Assembly (NCBI GenBank): GCA_019649035.1
Contig: BMAT01005868.1
Span: 1 to 23,739, forward strand
Length of the DNA: 23,739 nucleotides
Direction: 5' to 3'
Source of the DNA: Elysia marginata
Lineage: Eukaryota; Mollusca; Gastropoda; Plakobranchidae
In this document: in pieces, positions 9,733 to 22,300 of the stretch
How the letters are laid out: each line of letters opens with the position of its first letter
Numbering within the stretch: position 1 is the first letter of the stretch
Notes under the pieces: model-generated
What the model was told of the DNA's origin: nothing
Seen by the model: only the letters and a program-made list of their open reading frames with translations
Database searches by the model: none
Made by a program: the position numbers and the translations under genes

Positions 9733-10144
9733 CTATGAACTAGTTTGACCCCTGAAGTTGATATATAGTAGATTGAACATCCGAGAGAAGCTAAATTTAA
9801 CTCTTGTCTTTTCTAAGCGGTTTTTGCAGCAATCTAGAAGTTACAATCATACATGTAGATCTGGGCTTGAAGTTATTTCTAGAAAAGCTGATGTGTGTTA
9901 TTAAAGTATTTTTGAGTTTTAATATATTCAATACAGGTCCTTATAACTTCCAATGCATTGCATGTTGTTAATTTTTTTGAGTTGGACTTGATGAAAAATC
10001 AGGATGGGAATTCAGTATTTTGCATTACTATTGGAATGCTTGCTGTCATTGTTTAAGAATAAGATTATCTTTTTTCTTTTAAATAAAACAGTTTAGATTC
10101 CTTTCTACTATTGAAAACTACTGATATCCTTTTCTTCAATTTAG
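9733..10144. other. Presumed NPHP3 promoter or 5' intron
   Basis: This lies immediately upstream of the first coding exon. A pyrimidine-rich tract ends in TTTAG at 10140-10144, so it may be the last part of an intron in the 5' UTR. No TATA box or RFX-type X-box was recognised. One AGATCT lies at 9857. Confidence 0.4.
10143..10144 (+). other. Possible 5'-UTR splice acceptor
   Basis: CCTTTTCTTCAATTTAG is a plausible acceptor. If it is used, the first coding exon would run from 10145, with 34 bases of 5' UTR that contain a CACGTG E-box at 10150-10155, and transcription would start further left. Confidence 0.4.
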
Positions 10145-10178
10145 TGGTGCACGTGCCACTGCCGATCAGATGATTTAG

Positions 10179-10357
10179 ATGGGTACAGGAAGCTCATTCT
10201 TGCGGTCGCAAGATGACGAGGATATCCTCGGATCTGACCTCGAAGGAGCCAATGGGGTGCTCAAGAGAATCCCAATTGAAATCAAACCTAGGGGGAAGCT
10301 TGGGCTGCGCAGTGTTGGCTCGCTGGGACGAAGTAAGCCGAAAGGAGGTAGTCTACG
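10179..10357 (+). CDS. NPHP3: NPHP3 exon 1 (myristoylation signal)
   Basis: Codes residues 1-59 and two bases of codon 60. The ATG is preceded in frame by TAG (10176-10178). Gly2 and Ser6 fit the N-myristoyltransferase consensus; in vertebrate NPHP3 this lipid is bound by UNC119 for delivery to the cilium. [11 protein letters not shown] (31-41) aligns with a vertebrate IPVEVKPK segment. The rest is Gly/Ser/Arg-rich and probably disordered. The donor is CG|GTGGGT; a better-looking GTAAGC at 10333 would break the phase with exon 2. The 635-base intron that follows holds nothing recognisable. Confidence 0.9.
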
Positions 10358-13300
10358 GTGGGTGTTCAATTTCTTTTTATGTCTAAGAGCTATAATAGTT
10401 CCAAGGCAAATTTAAGCTTATATAGGTGAAAATTCCCAATGCCAAATCTGATCACCTTTGGTTAGAACCATGCAGGTTGTTACTAATGTTAGTGTTAACT
10501 TTTTGAGCCTGCGCTAGTGTGAGAGAAGTTAGACAGGTTTACCGGTCTAGCTCTATTTTTAGGCATAATACATTTTTATATACCGCAAGACAGGTAAACA
10601 AGTGTGGGACTTCCTTACAGTCATTACAGCCCAATCTTAAGGTTTAAATATAACTCAAACGAGCTCTCCTGACCTTGTAACAGGGTTTTCCCATTGCTTT
10701 GCATGGATTATAATATGTGGGGGTATACTTAGGGCTCAAGGAGGCAAGGCTCAAAATTGATTTAAATTAGTCCCTGAGATCATTGTTTTCATAAAAAAGC
10801 AAAGCTTTTACATTTTCAGCATTCAGCTAAATTTTTATCTTAAGATTAAAAAACAATATGTAGAAGCACAAGCTATTTTGATTCTTATCTATAGCTCTAG
10901 GTTTATAAAAAGGCACTTTTGAAATATGTTCTTGATTTGTTGTTTTGTGTCTCGCAAATCAATTTTTGATGTTGCCTGGTTGCTATTGCCAGATCTGCAT
11001 TATCCATGGACCTTGAAAATCCGGAGGTGGAACGCATCCGCAAGGATTTTGAAATGTACCGGCTCAACAGAGACAACGAGATGGCTAACTGTCATAAGAA
11101 GGAGCGGAAGCTCGAGACCGAAAACAAGCGGCTTCGAGCTGAACTCTTAGCACTCCAGAAGACTTGCACACGAATGCGGGCCGAGCGAGACGCAGCACTT
11201 GAGGCTGAACAGGAGGCTCTGGCCCGGGCCTCGGTGTTCGAGTGTGAGAGAGACAAAGTGCAGCGTCAGTTCAAAGTAGGTCACTCGAACGTTTAAAACA
11301 AACGTCAACGAAAGTCAAAACTTGTTCACATACCATCAATCTAAAACCCTACTTATTATGTTTTAACAGATGTGAGGTGATCACATGATCATTTACTAGT
11401 TTACCAAGGGCCCTAACTCAGAATTAATCTCAGCACCTTGTGTCTGACTTATTCCTGGTGGCCTAATATTATATTAGATATCTTCAAATCTATAAGATTT
11501 TTTTATTCTTTTCAGCTGTTCCGAGAGACAAAAGAGAGCGAGATCCAGAACCTTCTCCGAGCAAAGCAAGAACTGGAGAACAGACTGTCCAAGTTTGCTT
11601 TTGGTTGTCATGCTGGGGATGACAGTGATTCCCACTCCAGGCATGGCCTAGCTGATTTAGGTCAGTAGCAGTAACAAATTTAATGTCTGCCAGTGTAACT
11701 ACAGTGGACCACACCTAAACCAGAAACTGTTGACCTGAAAAAAAAGGGCTACACCAAAAACAATTAAAAATTTTGTTTGGTCTTCTTCCTCTTTGTTATT
11801 AAACCCGCGATTAACTAAATTGTTTGCAAGATCTGTCGTACTCTCTCACCTGGTCTGGACCGCTGTAAGTGTGAAGCCTGGCAAGTACTGTTGCATCATG
11901 GGATATTAGACTATAAGCATAAGTCTTAGCATAAAGTTTTTCCAGCATAACATGGATGGGCATTCTCAGCATTTATCCTGATTTCAGGATTTTTTTTTCT
12001 CAGTTTGGTTTTAAAAGATCCTGATTAAATTTTTTTTACCTCAATGATCCTGGGCCAGATTTTTACGAATTTTGGTCCATTGCCTCAGGAATTTTAGAAA
12101 ATTATATTATTACCTTTGATTATCAGACAGACCTACACCATTTGCTTACTGGTTTCCTGTGGATTGTGTCAAATTTGGAAATGCTAATCAGCAGGATCAA
12201 TGTTAAAGAATCATGTTATGAAGTGTGCGTCACAGCTGTTGTGATCTCAGGATTATTTTTCACAAGTAGTGCCCATCCCTGAAAAAACCATTTGGTATCC
12301 GAAATTATTACGTTTCTCCTTCTTGTCAATTCAGGCAACTCGCACCCTGGCGACTGGTGGACGGCCCTGGAGAGCGAGCCATCTCTCGGATCCTCCACGG
12401 TTCACCTGCACCACGGCTCAGCATCCGTATACCAGTACCAGCGAGGGCCGGAACTAGCCGCCAGTGCACTTGAGATGGACGGACCTTTCATCAACCTTAA
12501 TAAGGGTGAAGCAATGTTCAAACTTCAACAGTCAAAGAAAAAAAAAGTTCTTACTTTAATTTTGTCACCTTGAGAATACGTAGAACTGACATGCTTAAGA
12601 AACTGTGTTTTGTAATAGTTGGTATGTTTCAAGGTTTGCATGAAAAAGTGTATCATGGTTATGCTTATTTCTGAACATATTGGGGCAATATGTAGAAACA
12701 ACTTTTCCACATTCTCTTTCTATTAGTTCAATCTCTTTTCTTGTATGTGGTTATATTGTATGTAAGACATCTAATATTGTCAGGTATGAAACAACCACAC
12801 ATACACAACCTTTGACCTTTTCATTCAGGTTTTTCAAAATGATATTCCTTGAGTGTCTGTCACAAAACCCTTCATGTGTTTTCTTGCTTTCTCGGCATTC
12901 TTCTTCCCATTGTTAATGTCATAGTCAGGAACTTACTTACCAGGCAGTGAAGGGGTAAATCTTCGGTTCAATCCTTTTATCTTCTGCATGTTATAAATTG
13001 AAATAATAAAATTTCTTATTAGCATTCCACAAAGTTTTGATAATTTCATGCAGTTTATAACATTTAAAAGTTCAGAAAAATATATTGTTTCAAACATCCA
13101 CACCTTGTGCTTTTCAAATTGCGACATTGACCTGTTAGACTGGTTGAAAGACACTTTAACTTTAACTTTTGTTTATTTTATTTTGATCCAATGTCTTCTC
13201 CCAGCAGTTTACATGTTTTTTTTTTTTTTAATTTATTGACAAATAGAGGTCGAGACATTACAAGGGCCAGGAAGAGGACAGTGGCCAATATTTTACATCT

Positions 13301-16300
13301 TGTGTCAATAATAATGAGAGAAGCATTTCTTAAAATAATAACACCGTTCATGCAGTTTACATGTTGTCTTCAAAACAGTTCCAGCCAATATGAGTGCAAT
13401 GTGTACTTTTGTTTGTTTTGTTTGCTGACTTAAGAGGATTGGAACCTGGCTGTGATGCACAGCTCTGGAGTGCTACCGCTCGGGCCAGTTCAGATGCAGA
13501 GCCAGGTCGTGCGAGTGTACGTTGCTGTGTCACCTGACATGATGCCTGAGTTTCACGTCTTTTGTGACGTAAGGCTTCACATTATTATTTCGACAGCAAA
13601 ATGGAGTATTTCGAGATAAATTGCGTATTGTTAGGTTTGTTAAATCATCGTCTTCCAAACAGAAGTGCTTTTTTTTTTAAAATTGCCGAATGTAATGAAA
13701 AAAGTATATCTTATTGAATGAGATCCTGCATTGGACTTCATTTTGGGAAATGAGATGTAGCATTAGGTCTCAGGGTTTATTTTTTGAAACTGTCAAAAAG
13801 GGAGATGCGTCATTCCGCTTGTAAAGAGATATGGTATGATATTTTTTCTTGAGTAAACCGTGAGATAGATCTATATGGGGACCTCAGCAGTAGCCATATT
13901 TGTTTAGATCTAGGCGCCGGCGATGTACCTAAGCAGTGGCCATATTTGTTTAGATCTAGGCGCTGCCGATGTACCTAAGCAGTGGCCATATTTGTCTAGA
14001 TCTAGGAGTGCAGATGTACCTAAACAGTGACCATATTTGTCTAGATCTCAGACTGCCACAGCTGCCTAAACAGTGGCCATTTGTCTACATCTAAGCGCTG
14101 CCAATGAACCGCTGTTCTTAAAGCTGACAGAGTATTTCAGAGGAACTCTTTGTGAAGTATAGGATATTTCTTTTTATGCAAGAAATACATGTCTCTCCTG
14201 GATAAAATCTGATAAAGTATTACTTTTGTATTTTCCTTTTCTTACTTTTTTTTCACTTTTTGATAGAGTGTTTACCCGTATAACGTCAGCTAGATACAGA
14301 TATTGTTATCGTCTCAGACTATCTTCTTATCGGCAAGTTTCTTACACCAGGTTGGTTTTTCTCCCCCTTTTCCCTCACACCCGAGTTTTGACGCTGCTTT
14401 GGTTTGCTTCCCAGGAGCACCTACCGACGTTGAGTGCACTGTGTGATAAGGAAGGCAAAGCTCTCACCCTTGTCCACTTACCTTACGGCCACAACCAGGT
14501 AGAGGTTGAAGTTTGTTCGGCAAGTTTTCACCCTGATCCACTTTGATTTCAGGAAGAAGCATAGACTCTCAAGACCAGTGAAAATTAATCGCAAGTTGCA
14601 AATTTACAACATGGAGAAAACACATATTGAAAGCATATTTATTTCTCTTTTTTACTCCCCATCTAAAATTACAAGAAATGATGATATCTTTCTACAAAAC
14701 TGGTAAAATGCCTGCAATGTTGCGGGTTTAGGTAAAAAATAAAGTAATGAACTTGGTACCAATTAAAGAGTGTACCCGACCATGTCAATAATAGCCTGGG
14801 CCATGTCATAAGTTGCCTTTCTTTTCTTCATGTATAACTTTGTATTAACTGTATCAGTCTATATATATCAATTTGCTTCTCATTATAATTTGTCTCCTCT
14901 CAAATTACCTCTCTGTTCATATATATATATCTTCATCCTTGACTTTGCCATCGTCAGCCTTCTGACAACAGACCTTAAAAATTTCATTCTTTAACAATTA
15001 CAGATGACTTAAGACTAGACAGTTTATTAATGTAATATTCCCTATGCTAGAGAAACTCATTTCAAACTGGGCGTACATACCATATGAACAACTGTAGCTT
15101 TGCATTCAGCACACCGGCTCTGTAACCTAGCGGTAGGACACTCGCTCAGAGATCAAGAGGTGTGGGTTCGATCCCCGGCCAAGTCAAACCAAGGACTTTG
15201 AAATTGGTATTAGCAGCTGATCCGCCTAGTGTCTGGCATTATGGATTTAGTGCTAAGTCTGGTCGGCCCGGTGTCAGGATAATGTGACTGGGTGTGGTGT
15301 ATGCAAGCGCTCCTTACATCACAGAGTGGCAGTACACTTTCAATTGTCCCAAGCGCCATCTCTAATATAACCTTGTAGTTGAAAAGAGAGATTAAAATTC
15401 AAACAACCAGATCAAACCAGCATGGTTACCCAGCTGGGGCTTTCCCAACCTATTAATAGATACAGGAAATCCCCTTTTAACAAACATTGTTAAAGCTGTA
15501 AGCTGCTAAGCTGTTTGAAATCGTTTTCTAAAACAAGATATCTGGTACTTATGCTTGGCAACTGTTGATAGGAGGAACAATCCCTGTTCCTAATAGCAGG
15601 TGTTTATATCGTACGATCAACTGAATAATGTTTTAGAAGTTAAGAATCACCGAAGCCAGAGGAACAAGCCCTTAATAGCACCTGGTTAAGTTTACTTAAA
15701 GTGAATTTAGTTTACTTACAAACAAATAGCGTAAAATGACAGAACAGAATTGACTTCCCATATATCTCAACTTTTACCAAATCTATCAATCTAAAAATAA
15801 CAATGTGAAACACAGAACTCTCCTATCTCTAGTACAAGCTCTATTGTGTCATTTATAAACCTTTTTCTTTCAGGAGGAAGAAGAAGAAGTATGTGATGAA
15901 AGACTAAGAAAAACTCAAGTCGACATGTCTATGATATTTGTTGGTTTCCTGGGCAGTTCGCCACAAGCGTAAGTAGCTTTGAAAATTCTTCTTTTTACTT
16001 TCTCTACGCTGCTGGTTGTTTTAATAGATCTATTGCTTGAGCTGAAATTCTAATGGTAATAACTTACAATGGTTCGGCTTAGACATATAGGAAAACTTCA
16101 GAACGTTGTTTACATGTTGGTTAAAGTACAAATTACCATTACTCATTGGAGAGTACTGCATGTAGGTCAAGGTTTAAGTACCTGTGCTCATTCTAGACGC
16201 ACTGCCTGTTGCTGTAAGTATAAATTTCCTGTCCTCATTGGAGATGTACTGCATGTTACACCAAGTACAGTCGGACCTGCCAAATCCGGAAACTTTGAAA

Positions 16301-19300
16301 TCTAAAACTATTGAAAAATCGGGAAAAAAATTATGGAAGAGAATTTTTTTTTATATATATAGAGTCGTCGCAAAAACGGAAAATGTCACCTGTTTACTCT
16401 GTAAAAAATCCAGATATCATTGTCTAAATGAGGTTTTGTGGCAGATAATTTGCTATTTTAATGCAAGAAAACCCCATTATATACATGTTAGGAAAGAGTT
16501 GACAGACATTGGCTCATAAGGACTCTATTCAAATTTCATCTTGAGTTATTATATTTTTAATGGGATAAAAAAATGTCATTTTGTATTTCGTTTCTAACTG
16601 TCAGCAAAGAGGAGAAAAAGGGAGTAAAGATCTTCCTCAGTAGCAAAGTTAACTCTAAAATCAAAGTCTGGTCTTGCAAATTGTCATAATTTGAATTTCT
16701 AAAGTTTCTTTTTCCTATTTGGCTGTGGTAGATTTGAACTTGTTATTCACTCTTGAGATTTTCTCTGCACCCTTTGTTGATAATACTGCTGTAGCTGTTA
16801 GACTTTTAATTTTATTTTCTTTCCCTCACTTCACAGAAGACTGACTTCAGAGATAAAGTATGCTTGCCTAGATCGACCCAGCAATAGGACATGCCTGTTC
16901 ATCATGTCAGAAACCGCTGACCATAAAAGGTTGATAAGCAGAATCGCTTGCCTTATGGCCTATAGGGATTTTTTTCCAATGATTATTTGAACACTTTTTT
17001 CTTTGCTCCCTAGTTTTTGGAATAAGCAGTGAAGCATGAAGAATGTTTTTGTCAGGGTAGAAATTTTTTTAAGAGATAATTTTTTTTTTCAATAGCATTT
17101 TGTTCCAACTGCTCTCCTTTGGTATAGCACTAGTCAATTCGACTTTTGAGCCATGCCTTGGCGGAATACGTCTGTGACTCTGTGACCCTGTGACTCTGTG
17201 ACCCTGCTTCTTCTGCAGTGCATTCTTATCCTTGTAATATGTGAAAGCAATGTTAGTTAGTTTCAATGTAAATAATTGATTTTTTAAAATAAAATTATTG
17301 TCTGGACAGGCTAGAAGTTTCCAAGGAAGCCACGATATCATGTGTTCAGCTTTGTTTTATTGACTGTCCGTGTTGTGTTTGTCAGCTCAAGGTCAAGCCA
17401 AGAGATGCGAGAGCTGAAGAGAAAGGTGAGGGAGTCGGCTACGCCAAGCGTGACGGTCGTCCATACATCCCCAACACAGGGCAGCTCTGCCTCGGCGGCC
17501 TTCAGGGAGCTTGAGAGAGTCCTCAGAAATGTAGGTCACTGGCAGTTCTCCCTCTTTTGTTTTTCTTTTTATAAACGGGCGGTCCGGGGTGTTTACAAGC
17601 CATGTTGTAGCATTTGGGGATGCCATTTTTCCAATTCGTTATTTTTTTATGTTTTTGTAGGGGTAGCTTGGCGGAGTGGTAAGCGCATCGGAATAATGAT
17701 CTGGAGGTTGCGGGTGCGATTCCCAACCATGCCATGTTGCAATTGCCTTATGAAAGCAATTTACCCTTACTTTGTCCACCCACCTGTAAAATGGGTACCC
17801 AGCTACAGGCTTCAAGTGTACTGGTCTGCTGGGGCGTTAGTCGCAGTGCTCTGTGGCGACACAGTTATGCTGAAATAAAGAAGACAAATTTCTCAAAAGG
17901 GATTAATATAGTAAGTAAGAAAAAAATGTACAATAGAATTTTAAGCATCAGTTTTTACTTAAAATATGTTATGGTTAAAAACAAAATCTGTTACATTGAA
18001 AAAGCTTTTATGAAATATTCTATAATAAAAAGCCATACATTTTCTATAAATGACTTTGGTTATCAACCAGGAACTGGGGCTGGAGACGGAGAGTTCAGAC
18101 CTTCAACTGCTCTCTGACTTGCTGGCAGGGGTCGGTCTGGATGTCCAGTGTGATTCTGAGCAGCGCGACTTTCTCCTGTCTGCCGTGCAGGCAAGCTGTG
18201 AGATGGGCTTTGAGAAGGTTAGCTGTAAAACAGGCTTTTCAGAACTCCGATATTTATAATCATTTAACATTTCTTGATGAGGAACAGGTATGAAAATAAT
18301 GCACCGGACAGAATGATGATCACCAAATTATTACCTAAATGGCTCCTACGATGTGTTAAAGTAAACGTTGATTTTTAAAGAGTGCCATATACTCGGAAAT
18401 GCTGTAAGTTCTTTACATTAGTTTTCTCACAATCCATTACCAAAGTAAGTACCATCTGGGCTCAAAGAAGGGCGGTGTTTAAGATACATCATCCATATAA
18501 GATTTTCACTGCTAATAGTCAGGTACACATTTAATTCCTAAGCAAAGCAAAGAAATGTGACCAAAGAAGCTTTCTGAAAGGTAAAATGTCGACATACTTG
18601 TCACACTGGGACTCAAATTCATGGCCTCTTGATACAAAAGCTGAGTGTCTTTTAGAACAGGATGCCTCATTAGTGCATTGGAACTGTGAAATGCCATACC
18701 TTTTTCTTCTAATGAAATATTTTAAAACTGTTGAAATACCTGTTGCTCAGGACCTAATTGGTGCTGATTATGTCAAGAGCTGTATGGCTTACTTCCCCTG
18801 CTTGTATGTATCTCTCTCTCTCCCCCCAGTATTACGAACACCTGAATACACAGGTGTCGGCAGCTGGTCCACTTCCTCCCTTCCTCGTCATCGGTAACCC
18901 AGGATCTGGCAAATCACTTCTCATGGCTAAATGGTGAGGCATTTAGAATTTAAAAAAAAATTAAACCAGCATAGATATGTCTTGCATTCTGTCCAAATGA
19001 GTCATAAGTCGAAAGGCTTAGTTTGGAGATATAGACTTTTGAAGCTTAGTGGGTGTTCTGAAGTCAAAATATTTTTACTTTAGATGTTGACGCTAAAACC
19101 ATTTCTAGACAGTTTTTACACCTATTTGATGTTCAAATTTGATTCTTTTAGGTGTTTAATTTTAATTGGTATGGTTGCTAAGGCCTCAGTACCTTAATAG
19201 TTGTCTAAACTTTAAATGCTGTTTTCTCTCCTTTCTGAAATTTTACAAGTCCTAACCCTGCCGAATCAAACGGCTATAACTTCATACAGAAGCATGATAG

Positions 19301-22300
19301 AGCTTTTCTGTTTGGTGTATATGAAAGAAGAGAAAATAAGCTTTTCTGAGATACCAGTATCTGATTACCTTCCAGTTTTGACTTAAACTCATTTGGACTG
19401 GTTGGAAGAAACATTTTATGGGTCTGACCTTCATGTTCATTCAAATACTCAACGTTAACATCAGAGTTTTGGCTATAAGCCATAGTTGTCTTGCGAGCAC
19501 TTCAAATAAGACTGATGCTAGAAATAAAAACAAACGCAATTTGAAAAAAAAAAAATGCCCCCTTCCCTTTCCCTGCAATGACTCTTTTTTGTAAAGGATC
19601 TTTTAAGAGCCTTCTAGTATCTAGACAGCCTGTAGGATGAAATCAAAAGAAATGTCTTCATATGATTAATAAATGTCAGAAAGAAGATAAGTGTTCTATT
19701 TCTAACACTGGTCTGTCAAAGGTTACAAGTGACCTATGTCTACCACTGGTTTCTTAAAGGTTACAACTTCAAGAAGAGAAGACGCCCAGCACACTTCTGT
19801 TGTATCATTTTGTCGGGACGTGGTCCTCCGTCAGTGCCGACCCAATTGTTATGATACGCAGACTCACTGCCCAAGTAGGTTTGGTTTACTCCATTTCATA
19901 GTGTATAAAAAACAACTCTTTTGCAAGGCAGATCTATAAACAGGTTCGTTTGCTGCTTTAAATCTGTCTCCCTTTTCACCTGCGTGTAGGATGTGGAATG
20001 ATGCTGTTTGATGAGGCTTGTAGTTCACTTCCCACAAAGAGTGGTTATTTTGTGTGATCTTGTGGTTTTGTGGTAGAGACTCGACTTTCGGACCTCAAAG
20101 TCTGGTGGTTGGTCTACATAAAGTCCTTCAGATAGGCTATTTACTCACATTTTTTCACTGCGCTCAAGTCTAAATGGGTACCAGGTTATATGCAGTGAAA
20201 GATGTCAGGATGCTAGAGTAAATTTCTCCTATATGTGTTACTATGTGAGTTCACAAGGTTATTTGCTCGGTCATGGCCTGTCTAGGGACTGTGTAAAGCT
20301 TTGAGCTGATCAGACGCTAGATCAAAACGCTTTACCTTTATTCTAGAATGTGCAAACATCAAACCATGATGTAATGTCAATTTTTTTTCATGAAATAACT
20401 AAAAAATGATCAGCAACCAGCCATAATAAGTCAGGTTTGGAAAAGTTTAGTTTGAGAAAATGTCTCTCATAAGTAGATCTACATCTTTATTGTTATATAT
20501 TTTTTTTTAAAAAGAAGTTCCGAGATATTTGCTAACAGTTATGACAATTTAAATCAAATTTTAATGTTTGGAACGTCAGAAAAATCAAATACCTGGTAAA
20601 GTAAAAGGGGCAATTCGGAAATCTGTTGGGATCGTAACTGGTTTCAAGATGTTGGTTGTATTTTAACTTCAGCAAGAGATAATAACAAGATGAAATTCTC
20701 TATATTTGAAGTCATTAATTAATTAATGAATTTTCCAGTCTTATTTTATTGGATACAAACAAATAATGCCTCAGAGATTGCATGTGTTAGGAGTTAGTCT
20801 ATTGTTTGGTCTTGATTTAGACTCAGAGCAAGGTCCAAATCTTAATTGTTGCATCCGTGTTTGCCCTTCTTTCCAGCTTCAACTTGAGTTTGAACACTTT
20901 TAACGTAATTTTTAAGATATTCCTGTTTTGAAACTTTTTTTTTTAATAAGGGACATTGGTTTCTAATACATATAACAAATATACAACCCATATCGGAAAA
21001 ACCTAGATTTTTATGATATGTCTGCACAGTGACATAGGTAGTGGAACTTTTCTTTGCAAACATTTAAGTAAAGATCCGTAGGTTTTTTTTATTCTTGAGG
21101 CGAAGATTGTTAGCAGGTAAGAACAGGTGATCAAAGAGATAGAAATATTTCAGTTTATGTCTGGTTTTGAAACTTATGGTTGGCTTTGCATGTGGGCTAA
21201 CATATTGAAGGTTTCCTAAAAATTTAAAAAGAAAATAAATCAAGTCGTACTTAAAGGCCCTCTATGTTTATTTTGTCACCCCCTCTGCCTCCTTAGTTAA
21301 TGCAGCATATAACAACCCCACCACCCCTGACCTCGGATCCGGTGCGTCTGGTGGAAGAATTCCCGAGATGGTTGGAGAAAGTTTCGGCTCGTTCTCCCGG
21401 AGGGGTCATCTTAGTGCTTGACTCGGTAGACAGATTTGAGGTAAAAAATCTCGTCACAAGTTTTAAACATTTAAGTTATTCAGAAGAGTGACATGATAGG
21501 GATACAAGGGTAATTCACGCACTATCCACTAAAATTAGTTATGAGTCGGATACTTTTTTTAAAATTACATTAATTTTTTTTTAAAATTTCAGAATTTAAC
21601 ATTTTTGTTATTTTTCAGGATTGGAGATTTTTTGTCTACTGTAATATTTGTCTCTTTCTCTTCATATAAATTAAATAATTGTGTACATGTTTTTTTTTTT
21701 CCTAAAGTTATCTAAACCACTATAGTAGATAATTATGTCTAAAACAAAACAACGGGGGTTATTTTTATACAATTGAAGTTTAATATCCGAAAATTCTTTG
21801 GATTTAAAAACAAGCAATTTTTTTGCTGATTTTGCTGAATGATGGTTTGACGAGATTCTCGACTGACTAAGCCTAGACCTATGATGGTTTGACGAGATTT
21901 TCGACTGACTAAGCCTAGACCTATGATGGTTTGACGAGATTCTCGACTGTCTAAGCCTAGACCTATGATGGTTTGACGAGATTCTCGACTGACTAAGCCT
22001 AGACCTATGGACATGAACAAATAAACACGTTAAAAAAATAATCAGGATTTTTAAACAGGATACTCGTTTAAGAATGTTGCTGGGTTTTTTGGGTCAGTAT
22101 ATATTTAGTGACAAGCACCCTGATGTTTATGGTTCGTGTACAGGTCTCATCGGCTGCAAAGAGGAACTTTCCCTAAGGAACAACACTTTATACTTAATTG
22201 CATTCCCAAATGGATTAAATAAAAATGTAGATAAGCTGAAAGCATCATCTTTTCACCTTTATGTCTTCAAAGGCATAGAATACTCAAAAAAATATGAAAC

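Noticed and set aside
10333..10338. GTAAGC as the donor of NPHP3 exon 1
   Set aside because: It looks stronger than GTGGGT at 10358, but ending there leaves a phase that does not fit exon 2.
10971..10992. RFX X-box (GTTGCC then GTTGCT)
   Set aside because: The halves are in direct rather than inverted order and lie inside the acceptor region of exon 2.
12292..12573. Stand-alone small protein
   Set aside because: It is NPHP3 exon 4 read through into its flanking introns; the splice sites define the real limits.
15114..15190. Functional tRNA gene
   Set aside because: The A-box-like and B-box parts are the head of a roughly 300-base SINE with a second copy at 4400-4704. I could not draw a full cloverleaf.
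21739..22020. Minus-strand open frame with a 14-residue repeat
   Set aside because: It is produced by the 42-bp DNA repeat being a multiple of three. It has no other protein-like feature and lies in an NPHP3 intron.
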